Positions 1-7,086 of a stretch of DNA of 29,212 nt are shown piece after piece; positions within the stretch are counted from its first letter, which is position 1; each line of letters begins with the position of its first letter. Made by a program: the position numbers and the translations under genes. The notes under the pieces are model-generated. The model did no database searches and had not been told where the DNA came from. It worked only from the letters and a program-made list of their open reading frames with translations. Source of the DNA: Anaerolinea sp. (GTDB taxonomy: Bacteria > Chloroflexota > Anaerolineae > Anaerolineales > Anaerolineaceae); NCBI GenBank assembly GCA_029975965.1, contig JARKOV010000045.1:1-29212 (forward strand), written 5' to 3'.

Positions 1-632
1 ACGAGATCGAGAAGGCGCACCCCGAAGCGCACAACATGCTGCTGCAGATCATGGAGGAGGGTCATCTTTCAGACGCCAAGGGGCACAAGGTGGACTTCCG
101 CAACGCGATCATCATCATGACCTCGAACATTGGCGCGGACATGATCAAGCGCCAGACCTCGCTGGGCTTCCAGTTGGCCAAGGATGAGGAGCGCGAAGCC
201 AACCAGGCCTATGAGGAGATGCGCAAGAAACTGCTCGAATCGCTCAAGCGCGTCTTCCGCCCCGAGTTTATCAACCGCCTCGATTCGGTGATCGTCTTCC
301 GCTCGCTGAGCCGCGACGACATCCGCCGCATCGTGAGCATCGAGCTGGACAAGGTGGGCGAACGCTTGATCGAAAGCCAGATCCGCCTGAGCGCCACCGA
401 AGCCGCGCTGGACCAACTGGCTGAAGAGGGTTATGACCCCGAGATGGGCGCTCGCCCGCTGCGTCGGGTGATCCAATACAAGATCGAAGACCGCCTTTCA
501 GACCTGGTGCTGGCGAAGGAGTTCGAAACCGGCGACGAGGTGCTGGTGGATGTCGCCCCGGAGACCAAGGAGATCCTGCTGCGCAAGAAGGAAGTGGATC
601 CGGTAGAACCCGAACCAGAAAAATCGTTCTAA
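1..632 (+). CDS. clpC: ATP-dependent Clp protease ATP-binding subunit ClpC, C-terminal part
   Basis: The 5' end lies outside the window; reading starts with the codon at base 3 (EIEKAHPE, the Walker B surroundings of the second AAA+ module). Visible in order: the TSN sensor-1 motif (MTSNIGA), the arginine-finger stretch FRPEFINRLD, and the sensor-2 motif GARPLRR within the small ClpB_D2 domain, then a short acidic tail (EPEPEKSF). Clp/Hsp100 ATPases unfold substrates and thread them into ClpP in the cytoplasm. The spacing and the YDPEMGARPLRRVIQ stretch fit ClpC better than ClpB. In Firmicutes clpC is followed by radA; here radA is the next chromosomal gene but is separated by a restriction-modification cassette. 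ClpB or another Hsp100 paralogue cannot be fully excluded without the N-terminus. Confidence 0.9.
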   Translation, partial: EIEKAHPEAHNMLLQIMEEGHLSDAKGHKVDFRNAIIIMTSNIGADMIKRQTSLGFQLAKDEEREANQAYEEMRKKLLESLKRVFRPEFINRLDSVIVFRSLSRDDIRRIVSIELDKVGERLIESQIRLSATEAALDQLAEEGYDPEMGARPLRRVIQYKIEDRLSDLVLAKEFETGDEVLVDVAPETKEILLRKKEVDPVEPEPEKSF

Positions 633-660
633 AAAAGGGCGGGGGAACCCGCCCTTTTTT
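631..660 (+). terminator. Intrinsic terminator after clpC
   Basis: A perfect 13-bp inverted repeat, arms 631-643 and 648-660, encloses a GGAA tetraloop. The lower stem is A6/T6, so the downstream arm supplies the T tract. It overlaps the last bases of the clpC stop codon and separates clpC from the AT-rich cassette. By symmetry it could also work on the minus strand. Confidence 0.93.
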
Positions 661-680
661 CATTTTAGTGAAGTAAAATG
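661..680. repeat. Inverted repeat before the methyltransferase, possible operator
   Basis: CATTTTA (661-667), six bases, then TAAAATG (674-680): perfect 7-bp arms. The right arm contains a -10-like TAAAAT, and the 9-mer TAAAATGGA recurs 20 bases later (674-682 and 694-702). A dyad over a promoter just ahead of a restriction-modification pair could be an autoregulatory site. That role is inference; no controller-protein gene is visible. Confidence 0.45.
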
Positions 681-686
681 GATATA
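674..686 (+). promoter_or_regulatory. -10-like hexamer for a leaderless methyltransferase mRNA
   Basis: TAAAAT at 674-679 ends six bases before the ATG at 686, so a transcript would start at or next to the start codon. No Shine-Dalgarno sequence precedes the ATG and no convincing -35 is seen; that area is taken up by the clpC terminator. The same layout occurs at three other genes in the window. Confidence 0.4.
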
Positions 687-1639
687 TGCCAGATAAAATG
701 GAACATGAGTATATCAATAACATAACCAATCAACAGGTAAATGAACCAACAAACCTGGATGCTTCTTATACGATTCCATTACCCTTCAATACAACTGAGT
801 CACATGATAAGGTTGAATGGTCGGTGAATTGGCTTGACCAGATAATTCGCGGTGATTGTTTGGATATTCTAAAGCAAATGCCGGACGATTCGGTCGATTT
901 AATTGTGACATCACCTCCGTATGCAGACCAACGCTCAACGACCTATGGAGGGATTAAGCCCGAGGATTATGTAGATTGGTTTCTCCCGAGATCCAAAGAA
1001 TTTCTTCGTGTTCTCAAACCGACCGGTTCATTTATCTTAAATATTAAAGAACGGGTCGTAAATGGCGAACGTCATACCTATGTGCTTGAATTAATTATCG
1101 AGATGCGACGTCAAGGATGGTTATGGACAGAAGAATATATGTGGCACAAGAAAAATTCCCATCCTGGAAAATGGCCAAATCGCTTTCGAGATAACTGGGA
1201 AAGATTGCTCCATTTTACGAAAACAAAACAATTCAATATGTATCAGGATGCGGTGATGGTGCCTGTGGGGGACTGGGCGAAAACACGCTTGAAGAATTTA
1301 TCAGAAACAGATAAAAAACGTGATAACTCTAGAGTTGGGAGTGGATTTGGTAAGAAAATTGCCAATTGGGTCGGGCGAGAAAAAGTGTATCCCTCGAACG
1401 TTCTGCACCTCCCTACTGAATGTTATAACAGAAAGCATAGCGCTACTTTTCCGGTGGCTTTACCGGAATGGTTCATTCAGTTATTTACACAACCCGATGA
1501 TGTAGTGCTCGATCCATTCAACGGCAGTGGGACTACATGCGTTGCGGCTCAACATTTATCACGGCACTATGTTGGAATCGATATTAATCAAGAATATTGT
1601 GATGTTGCGCGCGAGCGACTGTCATTGGATAAGAATTAA
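686..1639 (+). CDS. Type II DNA methyltransferase, beta-class N4-cytosine or N6-adenine
   Basis: This 317-residue protein transfers a methyl group from S-adenosylmethionine to an exocyclic base amine and would protect host DNA from the endonuclease encoded next. The catalytic motif IV, TSPPY (residues 75-79), comes before the SAM-binding motif I, DPFNGSGTT (276-284), the beta-class order. An HSATFP motif (251-256) sits between them as in relatives. TSPPY rather than DPPY favours N4-cytosine, but N6-adenine cannot be excluded. The stretch between, including W152-H153 and the WPNRFRDNWE region, probably holds the target-recognition part. ATG 686 gives the full N-terminus; an in-frame ATG at 698 is an alternative, and neither has a Shine-Dalgarno sequence. 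Base composition is visibly AT-richer than both flanks, a sign of acquisition. The stop is 2 nt before the next start. Specificity cannot be read from sequence. Confidence 0.92.
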   Translation: MPDKMEHEYINNITNQQVNEPTNLDASYTIPLPFNTTESHDKVEWSVNWLDQIIRGDCLDILKQMPDDSVDLIVTSPPYADQRSTTYGGIKPEDYVDWFLPRSKEFLRVLKPTGSFILNIKERVVNGERHTYVLELIIEMRRQGWLWTEEYMWHKKNSHPGKWPNRFRDNWERLLHFTKTKQFNMYQDAVMVPVGDWAKTRLKNLSETDKKRDNSRVGSGFGKKIANWVGREKVYPSNVLHLPTECYNRKHSATFPVALPEWFIQLFTQPDDVVLDPFNGSGTTCVAAQHLSRHYVGIDINQEYCDVARERLSLDKN

Positions 1640-1641
1640 GA

Positions 1642-2442
1642 ATGGGAAGGGTGGAAAATAGAACCCAAATGAACCAAGTTCTCACCTCAATGAATAATGA
1701 TGACCTAATTCATTATGTGAATGTCAATATTCAAAATTTTCATAGTCGAAGACTTGATAGGCTCGCTCAATTGACGCTTAGGCATCTCATTCAGAAAAAT
1801 CCGTACTTGTTTCGTGCAAAAAATGTAACAAAAGCGTCAGATCTTATTGATCAGACTATGAACGCTTTTCTGAGCTCCAGTGAGGAAAAAATTTTCGGTG
1901 ACTTTCTAGAGGGGCTTGCACTTTTTATTGCTCAAAAAACAACCGTTGACGCACACAAGTCGACGACGTCTGGATTAGACATTGAGTTTACGATGAATGG
2001 TATCTATTATGTGGTGTCGGTAAAATCTGGCCCAAATTGGGGGAATTCTAGTCAGCACCGAAAGTTAAAGGATGATTTCATGTCTGCACAGATCAGGTTA
2101 AGGCAATCGCAGATTAGGATAAACGTAGTCCCATTATTAGGTATTTGTTATGGAAAGGCAAAATCTGTTTGGACAGATAGTGGCTATCTGAAGCTGGTTG
2201 GTCAAAATTTATGGACTCTCATTAGTGGTGATAGAGATTTCTATACAAGAATAATTGAACCGGTCGGCTATCGTGCGAAAGAGCATAATGACCAATACAT
2301 ATTGGAAAAAGACCGTATTGCAAATAAGCTAACCAAAAGCTTTATTGATCGATTCTGCCTCGAAAATGGGGAAATTGATTGGGGAAAATTGGTCAAAGCC
2401 AATAGTGGTAATTACGATCTGGATCGTATTCTTGCGAATTGA
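1642..2442 (+). CDS. Type II restriction endonuclease, EcoO109I/PmeII-like
   Basis: I recognise this 266-residue protein as a member of the EcoO109I/PmeII restriction endonuclease family from the conserved stretches LSSSEEKIFGDFLEGLA (about 78-94) and VVSVKSGPNWGNSSQ (about 124-138). The nuclease core appears as GLDIEF (D113, E115) followed by SVK (S126, K128), a PD-(D/E)xK-like arrangement in which the acidic residue expected two before the lysine is a serine; E115 or E90 may supply the missing charge. The C-terminal FCLENGEIDWGKLVKANSG region is also family-typical. It starts 2 nt after the methyltransferase stop, so the two are probably cotranscribed and translationally coupled. ATG 1642 is the first start; codons 10 and 17 are alternatives. 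AT-rich like its partner. Recognition site unknown. Confidence 0.85.
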   Translation: MGRVENRTQMNQVLTSMNNDDLIHYVNVNIQNFHSRRLDRLAQLTLRHLIQKNPYLFRAKNVTKASDLIDQTMNAFLSSSEEKIFGDFLEGLALFIAQKTTVDAHKSTTSGLDIEFTMNGIYYVVSVKSGPNWGNSSQHRKLKDDFMSAQIRLRQSQIRINVVPLLGICYGKAKSVWTDSGYLKLVGQNLWTLISGDRDFYTRIIEPVGYRAKEHNDQYILEKDRIANKLTKSFIDRFCLENGEIDWGKLVKANSGNYDLDRILAN

Positions 2443-2445
2443 GTT

Positions 2446-3846
2446 ATGGCAAAGATACAGACCCGTTACGTGTGCCAGAGTTGCGGCAAGGTGGCGCCGC
2501 GCATGATGGGACGCTGTCCGCAGTGCGGCAGTTGGAACAGCATGGTCGAAGAAGTGGTCGCCGCGCAGGCGCCGGCTGCCCGGAGCGGCGCTGCGCCAGC
2601 CGGCCTGGGCGGGCTCTCTCGCCCGCGCCGGATGGATGAGATCGAGGGCGAGAGCGAGAGCCGGCTGGCGGTGCCGATCGGAGAATTTGCGCGCGTGCTG
2701 GGCGGCGGGATCGTGCCGGGCTCGATCGTCCTGGTGGGTGGGGACCCCGGCATCGGCAAATCCACGCTGATGCTGCAAATTGCGCTGGAAATGGCCGCCG
2801 CCCGCCGCGTGCTGTATGTCTCGGGCGAGGAGTCGGAGCGGCAGATCAAGATGCGCGCCACGCGCCTGCGCCCGGGAAACGGCCTGCCGCCCGAGCTCTA
2901 CCTGGTGACCGAGACCAACCTGGAGACGATCTTAGAGCATTCGCGCGCGGTGCAGCCCGAGCTGCTGGTGGTGGACTCGATCCAGACCATGTACCTGGCC
3001 GGGATGGACTCATCGGCGGGCTCGGTCTCGCAGGTGCGCGAATGCGCCAGCCGCCTGCGCGACCTGGCCAAGTCGTCGGGGATATCGGTCTTTGTCATCG
3101 GGCACGTCACCAAAGAGGGCGTGATCGCCGGGCCGCGCGTGCTGGAGCACATTGTCGACACGGTGCTCTACCTGGAAGGCGACCGCTTCCAGTCCTATCG
3201 CCTGCTGCGCTCGGTGAAGAACCGCTTTGGGGCGACCAGCGAGGTGGGCGTGTTCGAGATGCGCGAGCAGGGCATGGCAGAGGTCACCAACCCATCCGAG
3301 GCTTTCCTGGCGGAACGGATGATCAACGTGGCCGGCTCCACCATCGCGGTGACGATGGAAGGCACGCGCCCGCTGCTGGTGGAAATTCAGGGGCTGACCA
3401 GCCCGACCAGCCTGGGCAACCCGCGCCGCACGCCAAACGGCATCGACATGAACCGCCTGTTGCTGATCACCGCGGTGCTCACTCGCCGGTTGGGGGTGCA
3501 CCTGGCCGAACAGGACGTGTTCGTCAACGTGGTCGGTGGGTTGCGCGTGACCGAGCCGGCCGCCGACCTGGCGATGGCGGCTGCCATCGCCTCCTCGATG
3601 AAGGACTTACCGGTCAAAGCCGACACGGTGTTGATCGGCGAGGTGGGGCTTTCCGGCGAGCTGCGCATGGTGGGGCAGATGAGCGCGCGGCTGCGCGAGG
3701 CAGCCAAGCTGGGTTTCCGCCAGGCGATCGTTCCGCGGCGCATCCGCAAGGGCGGCGAACCCTGGCCGGACAGCCTGCAGGTGAGCGAAGCGCGCTCGCT
3801 GCGTGAGGCGCTCAGCCTGGCATTGGTGACGGAAAAAGGGCAATAA
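2446..3846 (+). CDS. radA: DNA repair protein RadA (Sms)
   Basis: RadA is a RecA-like, DnaB-shaped helicase that promotes branch migration of recombination intermediates. All expected parts are present in 466 residues: an N-terminal zinc finger (C10, C13, C24, C27), Walker A GGDPGIGKST (98-107), Walker B ending LLVVDSIQT (173-181), the RadA-specific KNRFG motif (258-262), and a C-terminal Lon-protease-like domain (from about 330). MAKIQTRYVC is the standard RadA start. The ATG lies only 3 nt after the endonuclease stop; the 20 bases before it hold no Shine-Dalgarno sequence and no promoter-like element, so translation may be coupled to the endonuclease. Composition returns to high GC at the first codons, marking the right edge of the inserted cassette. 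Confidence 0.97.
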   Translation: MAKIQTRYVCQSCGKVAPRMMGRCPQCGSWNSMVEEVVAAQAPAARSGAAPAGLGGLSRPRRMDEIEGESESRLAVPIGEFARVLGGGIVPGSIVLVGGDPGIGKSTLMLQIALEMAAARRVLYVSGEESERQIKMRATRLRPGNGLPPELYLVTETNLETILEHSRAVQPELLVVDSIQTMYLAGMDSSAGSVSQVRECASRLRDLAKSSGISVFVIGHVTKEGVIAGPRVLEHIVDTVLYLEGDRFQSYRLLRSVKNRFGATSEVGVFEMREQGMAEVTNPSEAFLAERMINVAGSTIAVTMEGTRPLLVEIQGLTSPTSLGNPRRTPNGIDMNRLLLITAVLTRRLGVHLAEQDVFVNVVGGLRVTEPAADLAMAAAIASSMKDLPVKADTVLIGEVGLSGELRMVGQMSARLREAAKLGFRQAIVPRRIRKGGEPWPDSLQVSEARSLREALSLALVTEKGQ

Positions 3847-3861
3847 GTGATAATTGATGAG

Positions 3862-3885
3862 GGATGAGTGATCGGTCACTCATCC
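3862..3885. terminator. Hairpin between convergent radA and MFS genes
   Basis: Perfect 10-bp arms GGATGAGTGA (3862-3871) and TCACTCATCC (3876-3885) enclose TCGG. It starts 15 nt after the radA stop and overlaps the stop codon of the opposing carrier gene. No T tract follows on either strand, so its role as a two-way terminator rests on position and stem strength. Confidence 0.5.
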
Positions 3886-5046
3886 GCTTCTTCGCTTTCG
3901 GTACAGCGCGAGCAACGCGAGGAGAACCGCTCCGGCGAGGAGGAGCAGCGCCAGGCCGTAGGCCCAGCGGATTCCAGACAGGTCGGCGACCAGCCCCAAG
4001 GTGAGCGGTGCGCTGAAAATCGCCAGCCCGGTGGCCAGGGTGGTGAGGCCACTCGCCTGGTTGGCTGCCTGTGGGACGGCGCTCATCGCCTGGATCATCC
4101 CTAGTGGGAAGAGGTTGCCGATGCTCAGTCCGGCGCCAAACAAGCCCAGCACGCGAGCGGGCTGCCAGGGCGCCTGCCAGACGAGCAAAAGGCTCAGTGC
4201 GGCCAGCGCCATGGCGGCAAAAAGCAAGCGCAACGGCGCGACGCGGCGCAGCAGGCGGCTGGCGGCAAAGCGCCCGATGACGGCCGCCGCGAAATAAACG
4301 CCCATCATCGATACGGACGCCGCGCGGGCAAACCCTGCAATCTTCTCGAGGAAGTCCGCGCTCCAGAAGATCACCGACCACTCCACCGACACCGAAAGGA
4401 AGATGACCCCCAGCATAAGCCAGAAGGAAGCGGGCAGGCGGGGGGATGGTCTGTGGTCGGCGCCGGCGGCTCTCGAGGTCGGCACAGGCGCTCTCCAAAA
4501 GAGCGCGATCGCCAGGATGACCAGCCCGAGCGCCACCACCGGCGCCGCGCGCCAACCCAACCCAACCACCACCGCGCCACTGGCGAGCAGCGGCGCGATG
4601 AAGGAGCCCATCCCGGCGGTGACGTTGGCTTCGCTCAATGCCACCGAGCGCCGGCTGCCATGCTCATCGGCGAGGATGGCCTGGACGATGACCATGCACA
4701 GGCTGCCGCACAGGCCGCAGGTGAAGGCGCCGGCGAGGGTGATCCAATTATGCCGGCCAAAGATGAGGGCGAGCAAGCCCAACATCGAGCCGCAGGCCGC
4801 GCCCCACAGCACGACGCGCCGGCCGAAGCGGTCGGCGAGCCAGCGCCCGGTCACGCCCGCCAGCACCATGCCGGTGGCATTGAAGCTCATGTACAGGCTG
4901 GCCTGCGAGTAGTTGAGCTCGAGCTCGGCGCGCAAGAACGGCACCACCGCAGAGACCAGCGCCTGGAGCATGGTGTGGTAGGTGAGCAGGACATAGCCAA
5001 GCCAGGTGGTGCGCGTGCGGGTGAAAGGGATCGACGAGACGGCCAT
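3880..5046 (-). CDS. Major facilitator superfamily transporter
   Basis: A 388-residue polytopic membrane protein with about 12 hydrophobic segments and the MFS motif A after helix 2 (GRWLADRFGRR, about residues 67-77), repeated more weakly after helix 8. Substrate is not evident. The reading frame extends upstream to 5187, but the added residues (Arg/Ser-rich, non-hydrophobic) run across the divergent promoter region; the start at 5046 (MAVSSIPFTRTR) places the first helix immediately after a short basic N-terminus. A TATAAT hexamer lies 16 nt before this ATG. It is divergent from the PucC-like carrier and convergent with radA. Likely a drug, sugar or metabolite carrier of the CynX/NarK-like type; this is not resolvable by eye. 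Confidence 0.85.
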   Translation of the reverse strand: MAVSSIPFTRTRTTWLGYVLLTYHTMLQALVSAVVPFLRAELELNYSQASLYMSFNATGMVLAGVTGRWLADRFGRRVVLWGAACGSMLGLLALIFGRHNWITLAGAFTCGLCGSLCMVIVQAILADEHGSRRSVALSEANVTAGMGSFIAPLLASGAVVVGLGWRAAPVVALGLVILAIALFWRAPVPTSRAAGADHRPSPRLPASFWLMLGVIFLSVSVEWSVIFWSADFLEKIAGFARAASVSMMGVYFAAAVIGRFAASRLLRRVAPLRLLFAAMALAALSLLLVWQAPWQPARVLGLFGAGLSIGNLFPLGMIQAMSAVPQAANQASGLTTLATGLAIFSAPLTLGLVADLSGIRWAYGLALLLLAGAVLLALLALYRKRRSG

Positions 5047-5062
5047 GGGGATACCCGCCCTG

Positions 5063-5068
5063 ATTATA
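5063..5068 (-). promoter_or_regulatory. -10 element for the MFS gene
   Basis: The minus strand reads a perfect TATAAT here, 16 nt before the ATG at 5046. A transcript would carry a leader of about 10 nt. The hexamer 17 nt upstream (GCGTCT) is a poor -35, so an activator or an extended contact may be needed. Confidence 0.45.
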
Positions 5069-5097
5069 ACCGACCGGCCCCGTCCAGACGCCGGCGT

Positions 5098-5126
5098 TTG
5101 CCAACTGCGGAAGCTTGTCGTATACT
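5098..5126 (+). promoter_or_regulatory. Sigma70-type promoter for the PucC-like carrier
   Basis: TTGCCA (5098-5103), a 17-nt spacer and TATACT (5121-5126), each hexamer one base from consensus. The predicted start near 5133 leaves a leader of about 19 nt with a purine-rich GGAGAAGGA (5132-5140) ahead of the ATG at 5152. This is the best-formed promoter in the window. Confidence 0.7.
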
Positions 5127-5151
5127 TACGCGGAGAAGGAACAGGGATTAC

Positions 5152-6459
5152 ATGTTGCGTAAACGAATTCAGCTCGCCTTGATCCACGTGGCCGTGGCGA
5201 TGACCCTGGTGCCGATCAACAGCACGCTCAACCGGGTGATGATTAAAGAGCTGGCCATTTCGGCCACGCTCGTCTCGATTTTGGCCTCTTTACCGTACAT
5301 TTTCGCGCCGCTCCAGGTGCTGATCGGCTCTTATTCCGACCGGCATCCGATTTTTGGCTGGCGCCGGACGCCGTACATTGCGGCTGGCCTGCTGCTGTGC
5401 GTGAGCGGGGTGATCCTGGCGCCGCAGGCGGTTTTCCTCATGGCAGATCAGCCCGTGGTGGGGTTGGTGGTGAGCCTGCTGGTCTTCATGGCCTGGGGGA
5501 TGGGCTACAACCTGGCCAGCGTGTCGTATCTCTCGCTCGCCTCGGAGCTCTCGGGCGAGAAAGGGCGCTCGCGGACGGTGGGGGTGATGTGGTTCGTGAT
5601 GATCGTGGGTATCATCCTGACCGCGGCGACGCTGAGCCGTTTATTGCGCGAGTACTCGCCCGATACCTTGAAAATCGCCTTCGAATATGTGGCGCTGGCA
5701 GCCCTGGGATTGGGCCTGCTTGGGTTGGTGCGCCTGGAACCGCGCTACGCCGCCGCCGGGGATGAAGCGCTGCTCGCGCAGGACGAATCGCGCACCGACT
5801 GGAGGACACTGCTCCGCGGGGTGCTGGCGAACCGCTACGCGCGACATTTCTTCTTCTACCTGGTGATCTTGCTGGCGGCCATCCTCGGTCAGGATGTTCT
5901 GCTCGAGCCGTACGGCGGGGAAGCCCTTGGATTGAGCGTGGAGCAGACGACGCGCATCACCTCGATCTGGGGGGTGTGCGTGCTGCTGGCGTTCGTGGTG
6001 GCGAACCTGTTCGAGGCGCGTTTTAGCAAGAAATGGGTGGCGCGCGCCGGCGCGCTGACCGCAATCGGCGGATTTGTGCTGATTTCAGGTGGTGGAGTCC
6101 TCGAGCAGGTGGCGGTTTTTTACATCGGCGTCGTGTTGCTCGGCCTGGGCACCGGCCTGGCTACCATCTCCAACCTGTCGTTGATGTTCGACATGACCAC
6201 CGCCCGGGTGGGCATGTTCATGGGCGCATGGGGGGTGGCCAACGCCCTCTCGCGCCTGATCGGCACCCTTTCAGCCGGCGTGCTGCGTGACGTGCTGACG
6301 GTGGTGAGCGGGACGAGCCTGTTCGGCTACATCGGCGTCTTCGCCGTGCAGGCCGGGTTACTGGTTGCTTCGCTGATCATGCTGGGGAGGGTGGATGTCG
6401 CCCGCTTCCGCCAGGAAGCGCAAAACGGAGCCCAATCGGCGCAAATATCGGTTGTGTAG
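5152..6459 (+). CDS. PucC-like MFS carrier (bacteriochlorophyll delivery family)
   Basis: A 435-residue, 12-helix membrane protein of the BCD/PucC branch of the major facilitator superfamily. The diagnostic loop SYSDRHPIFGWRRTPY (residues 60-75) is intact, and the ending LGRVDVARFR resembles other members. In phototrophs PucC and LhaA assist assembly of light-harvesting complexes or deliver pigment; relatives also occur in non-phototrophs, where the substrate is unknown. The reading frame is open far upstream (to 4453), but those residues are antisense to the neighbouring carrier; the ATG at 5152 follows a good promoter and a purine-rich ribosome site. No pigment or reaction-centre gene is visible in this window, so a photosynthetic role cannot be claimed from here. 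Family assignment is firm, function open. Confidence 0.87.
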   Translation: MLRKRIQLALIHVAVAMTLVPINSTLNRVMIKELAISATLVSILASLPYIFAPLQVLIGSYSDRHPIFGWRRTPYIAAGLLLCVSGVILAPQAVFLMADQPVVGLVVSLLVFMAWGMGYNLASVSYLSLASELSGEKGRSRTVGVMWFVMIVGIILTAATLSRLLREYSPDTLKIAFEYVALAALGLGLLGLVRLEPRYAAAGDEALLAQDESRTDWRTLLRGVLANRYARHFFFYLVILLAAILGQDVLLEPYGGEALGLSVEQTTRITSIWGVCVLLAFVVANLFEARFSKKWVARAGALTAIGGFVLISGGGVLEQVAVFYIGVVLLGLGTGLATISNLSLMFDMTTARVGMFMGAWGVANALSRLIGTLSAGVLRDVLTVVSGTSLFGYIGVFAVQAGLLVASLIMLGRVDVARFRQEAQNGAQSAQISVV

Positions 6460-6560
6460 TTTATTTTCTGTAAAGTGTTGGGCAAAGCCCACAGTTCACA
6501 ATAAATTTTAAACACACCGCTAATTTCCACGGCGACGTGAGCGAAGGATACGGAAGGCGC

Positions 6561-6567
6561 AGGAGGT
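6561..6567 (+). promoter_or_regulatory. Strong Shine-Dalgarno fixing the DUF6391 start
   Basis: AGGAGGT, a full anti-16S match, ends 3 nt before the ATG at 6571. It shows that this genome does use classical ribosome sites. The rest of 6460-6570 holds only a weak hairpin (TGGGC/GCCCA, 6479-6491) with no T tract, and no clear promoter. Confidence 0.75.
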
Positions 6568-6570
6568 CGT

Positions 6571-7074
6571 ATGTCGATATTGGAATGGGGACCCTTTTCG
6601 CGGGTTCGGCGCAACCATGCGCTCGAGCACGCCACCTTGCAGGTCCTGGCTGAGAAAAACCCCAACCTGCGCATGGCCGGGTATTCCGACACCAGCGGGT
6701 TCTGGTTGATGGGCGATGCGCCGACCGAGAGCATCTACGCCGCCGTGCAGGAAGCCACCCGGCGGCTTGACAAAGGCGAGCATTCGCTGGCGATCCACCC
6801 GAATTGCGGCACCAATTACGTCGCGGCGGGCATCCTGGCAGGCACGGCGGCCTGGCTGGGGATGGCCGGCGTGGGTCGCGGCTTGCGCTCCAAACTGGAG
6901 CGCTGGCCCATCGTGGTGTCGCTGGTCACCCTGGCGATGATCTTCGCCCAGCCCCTGGGTCCCATTTTGCAGGCGCGCGTGACCACCGCCCCGGCGTTAA
7001 AGGGCATGCGCGCGGTGGGAATCCACCGCCAGCAACGCGGCGACATGCCGGTGCATCACGTGCTGACGCGCTGA
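6571..7074 (+). CDS. DUF6391 membrane protein
   Basis: A 167-residue protein recognised as DUF6391 by HALEHAT (residues 16-22) and the HPNCGTNYVAAG stretch (76-87). Two hydrophobic segments follow (about 84-103 and 113-133), so it is probably anchored in the membrane with a His-rich N-terminal domain in the cytoplasm. I know the family mainly from Cyanobacteria and Chloroflexota; no function is established. The paired His/Glu and His/Cys motifs could bind a metal, which is inference. It is 12 nt ahead of holA and probably cotranscribed with it; a relation to the PucC-like carrier upstream is possible but unproven. Confidence 0.8.
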   Translation: MSILEWGPFSRVRRNHALEHATLQVLAEKNPNLRMAGYSDTSGFWLMGDAPTESIYAAVQEATRRLDKGEHSLAIHPNCGTNYVAAGILAGTAAWLGMAGVGRGLRSKLERWPIVVSLVTLAMIFAQPLGPILQARVTTAPALKGMRAVGIHRQQRGDMPVHHVLTR

Positions 7075-7086
7075 CCCTTCGCAGGC

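Noticed and set aside
4453..5151. A 233-residue N-terminal extension of the PucC-like carrier
   Set aside because: The extension is antisense to the MFS gene, has Arg/His/Gln-rich composition, and lies before a near-consensus promoter and a ribosome site at 5152.
6479..6491. Hairpin TGGGC-AAA-GCCCA as a terminator after the PucC-like gene
   Set aside because: Only five pairs and no T tract; too weak to call.
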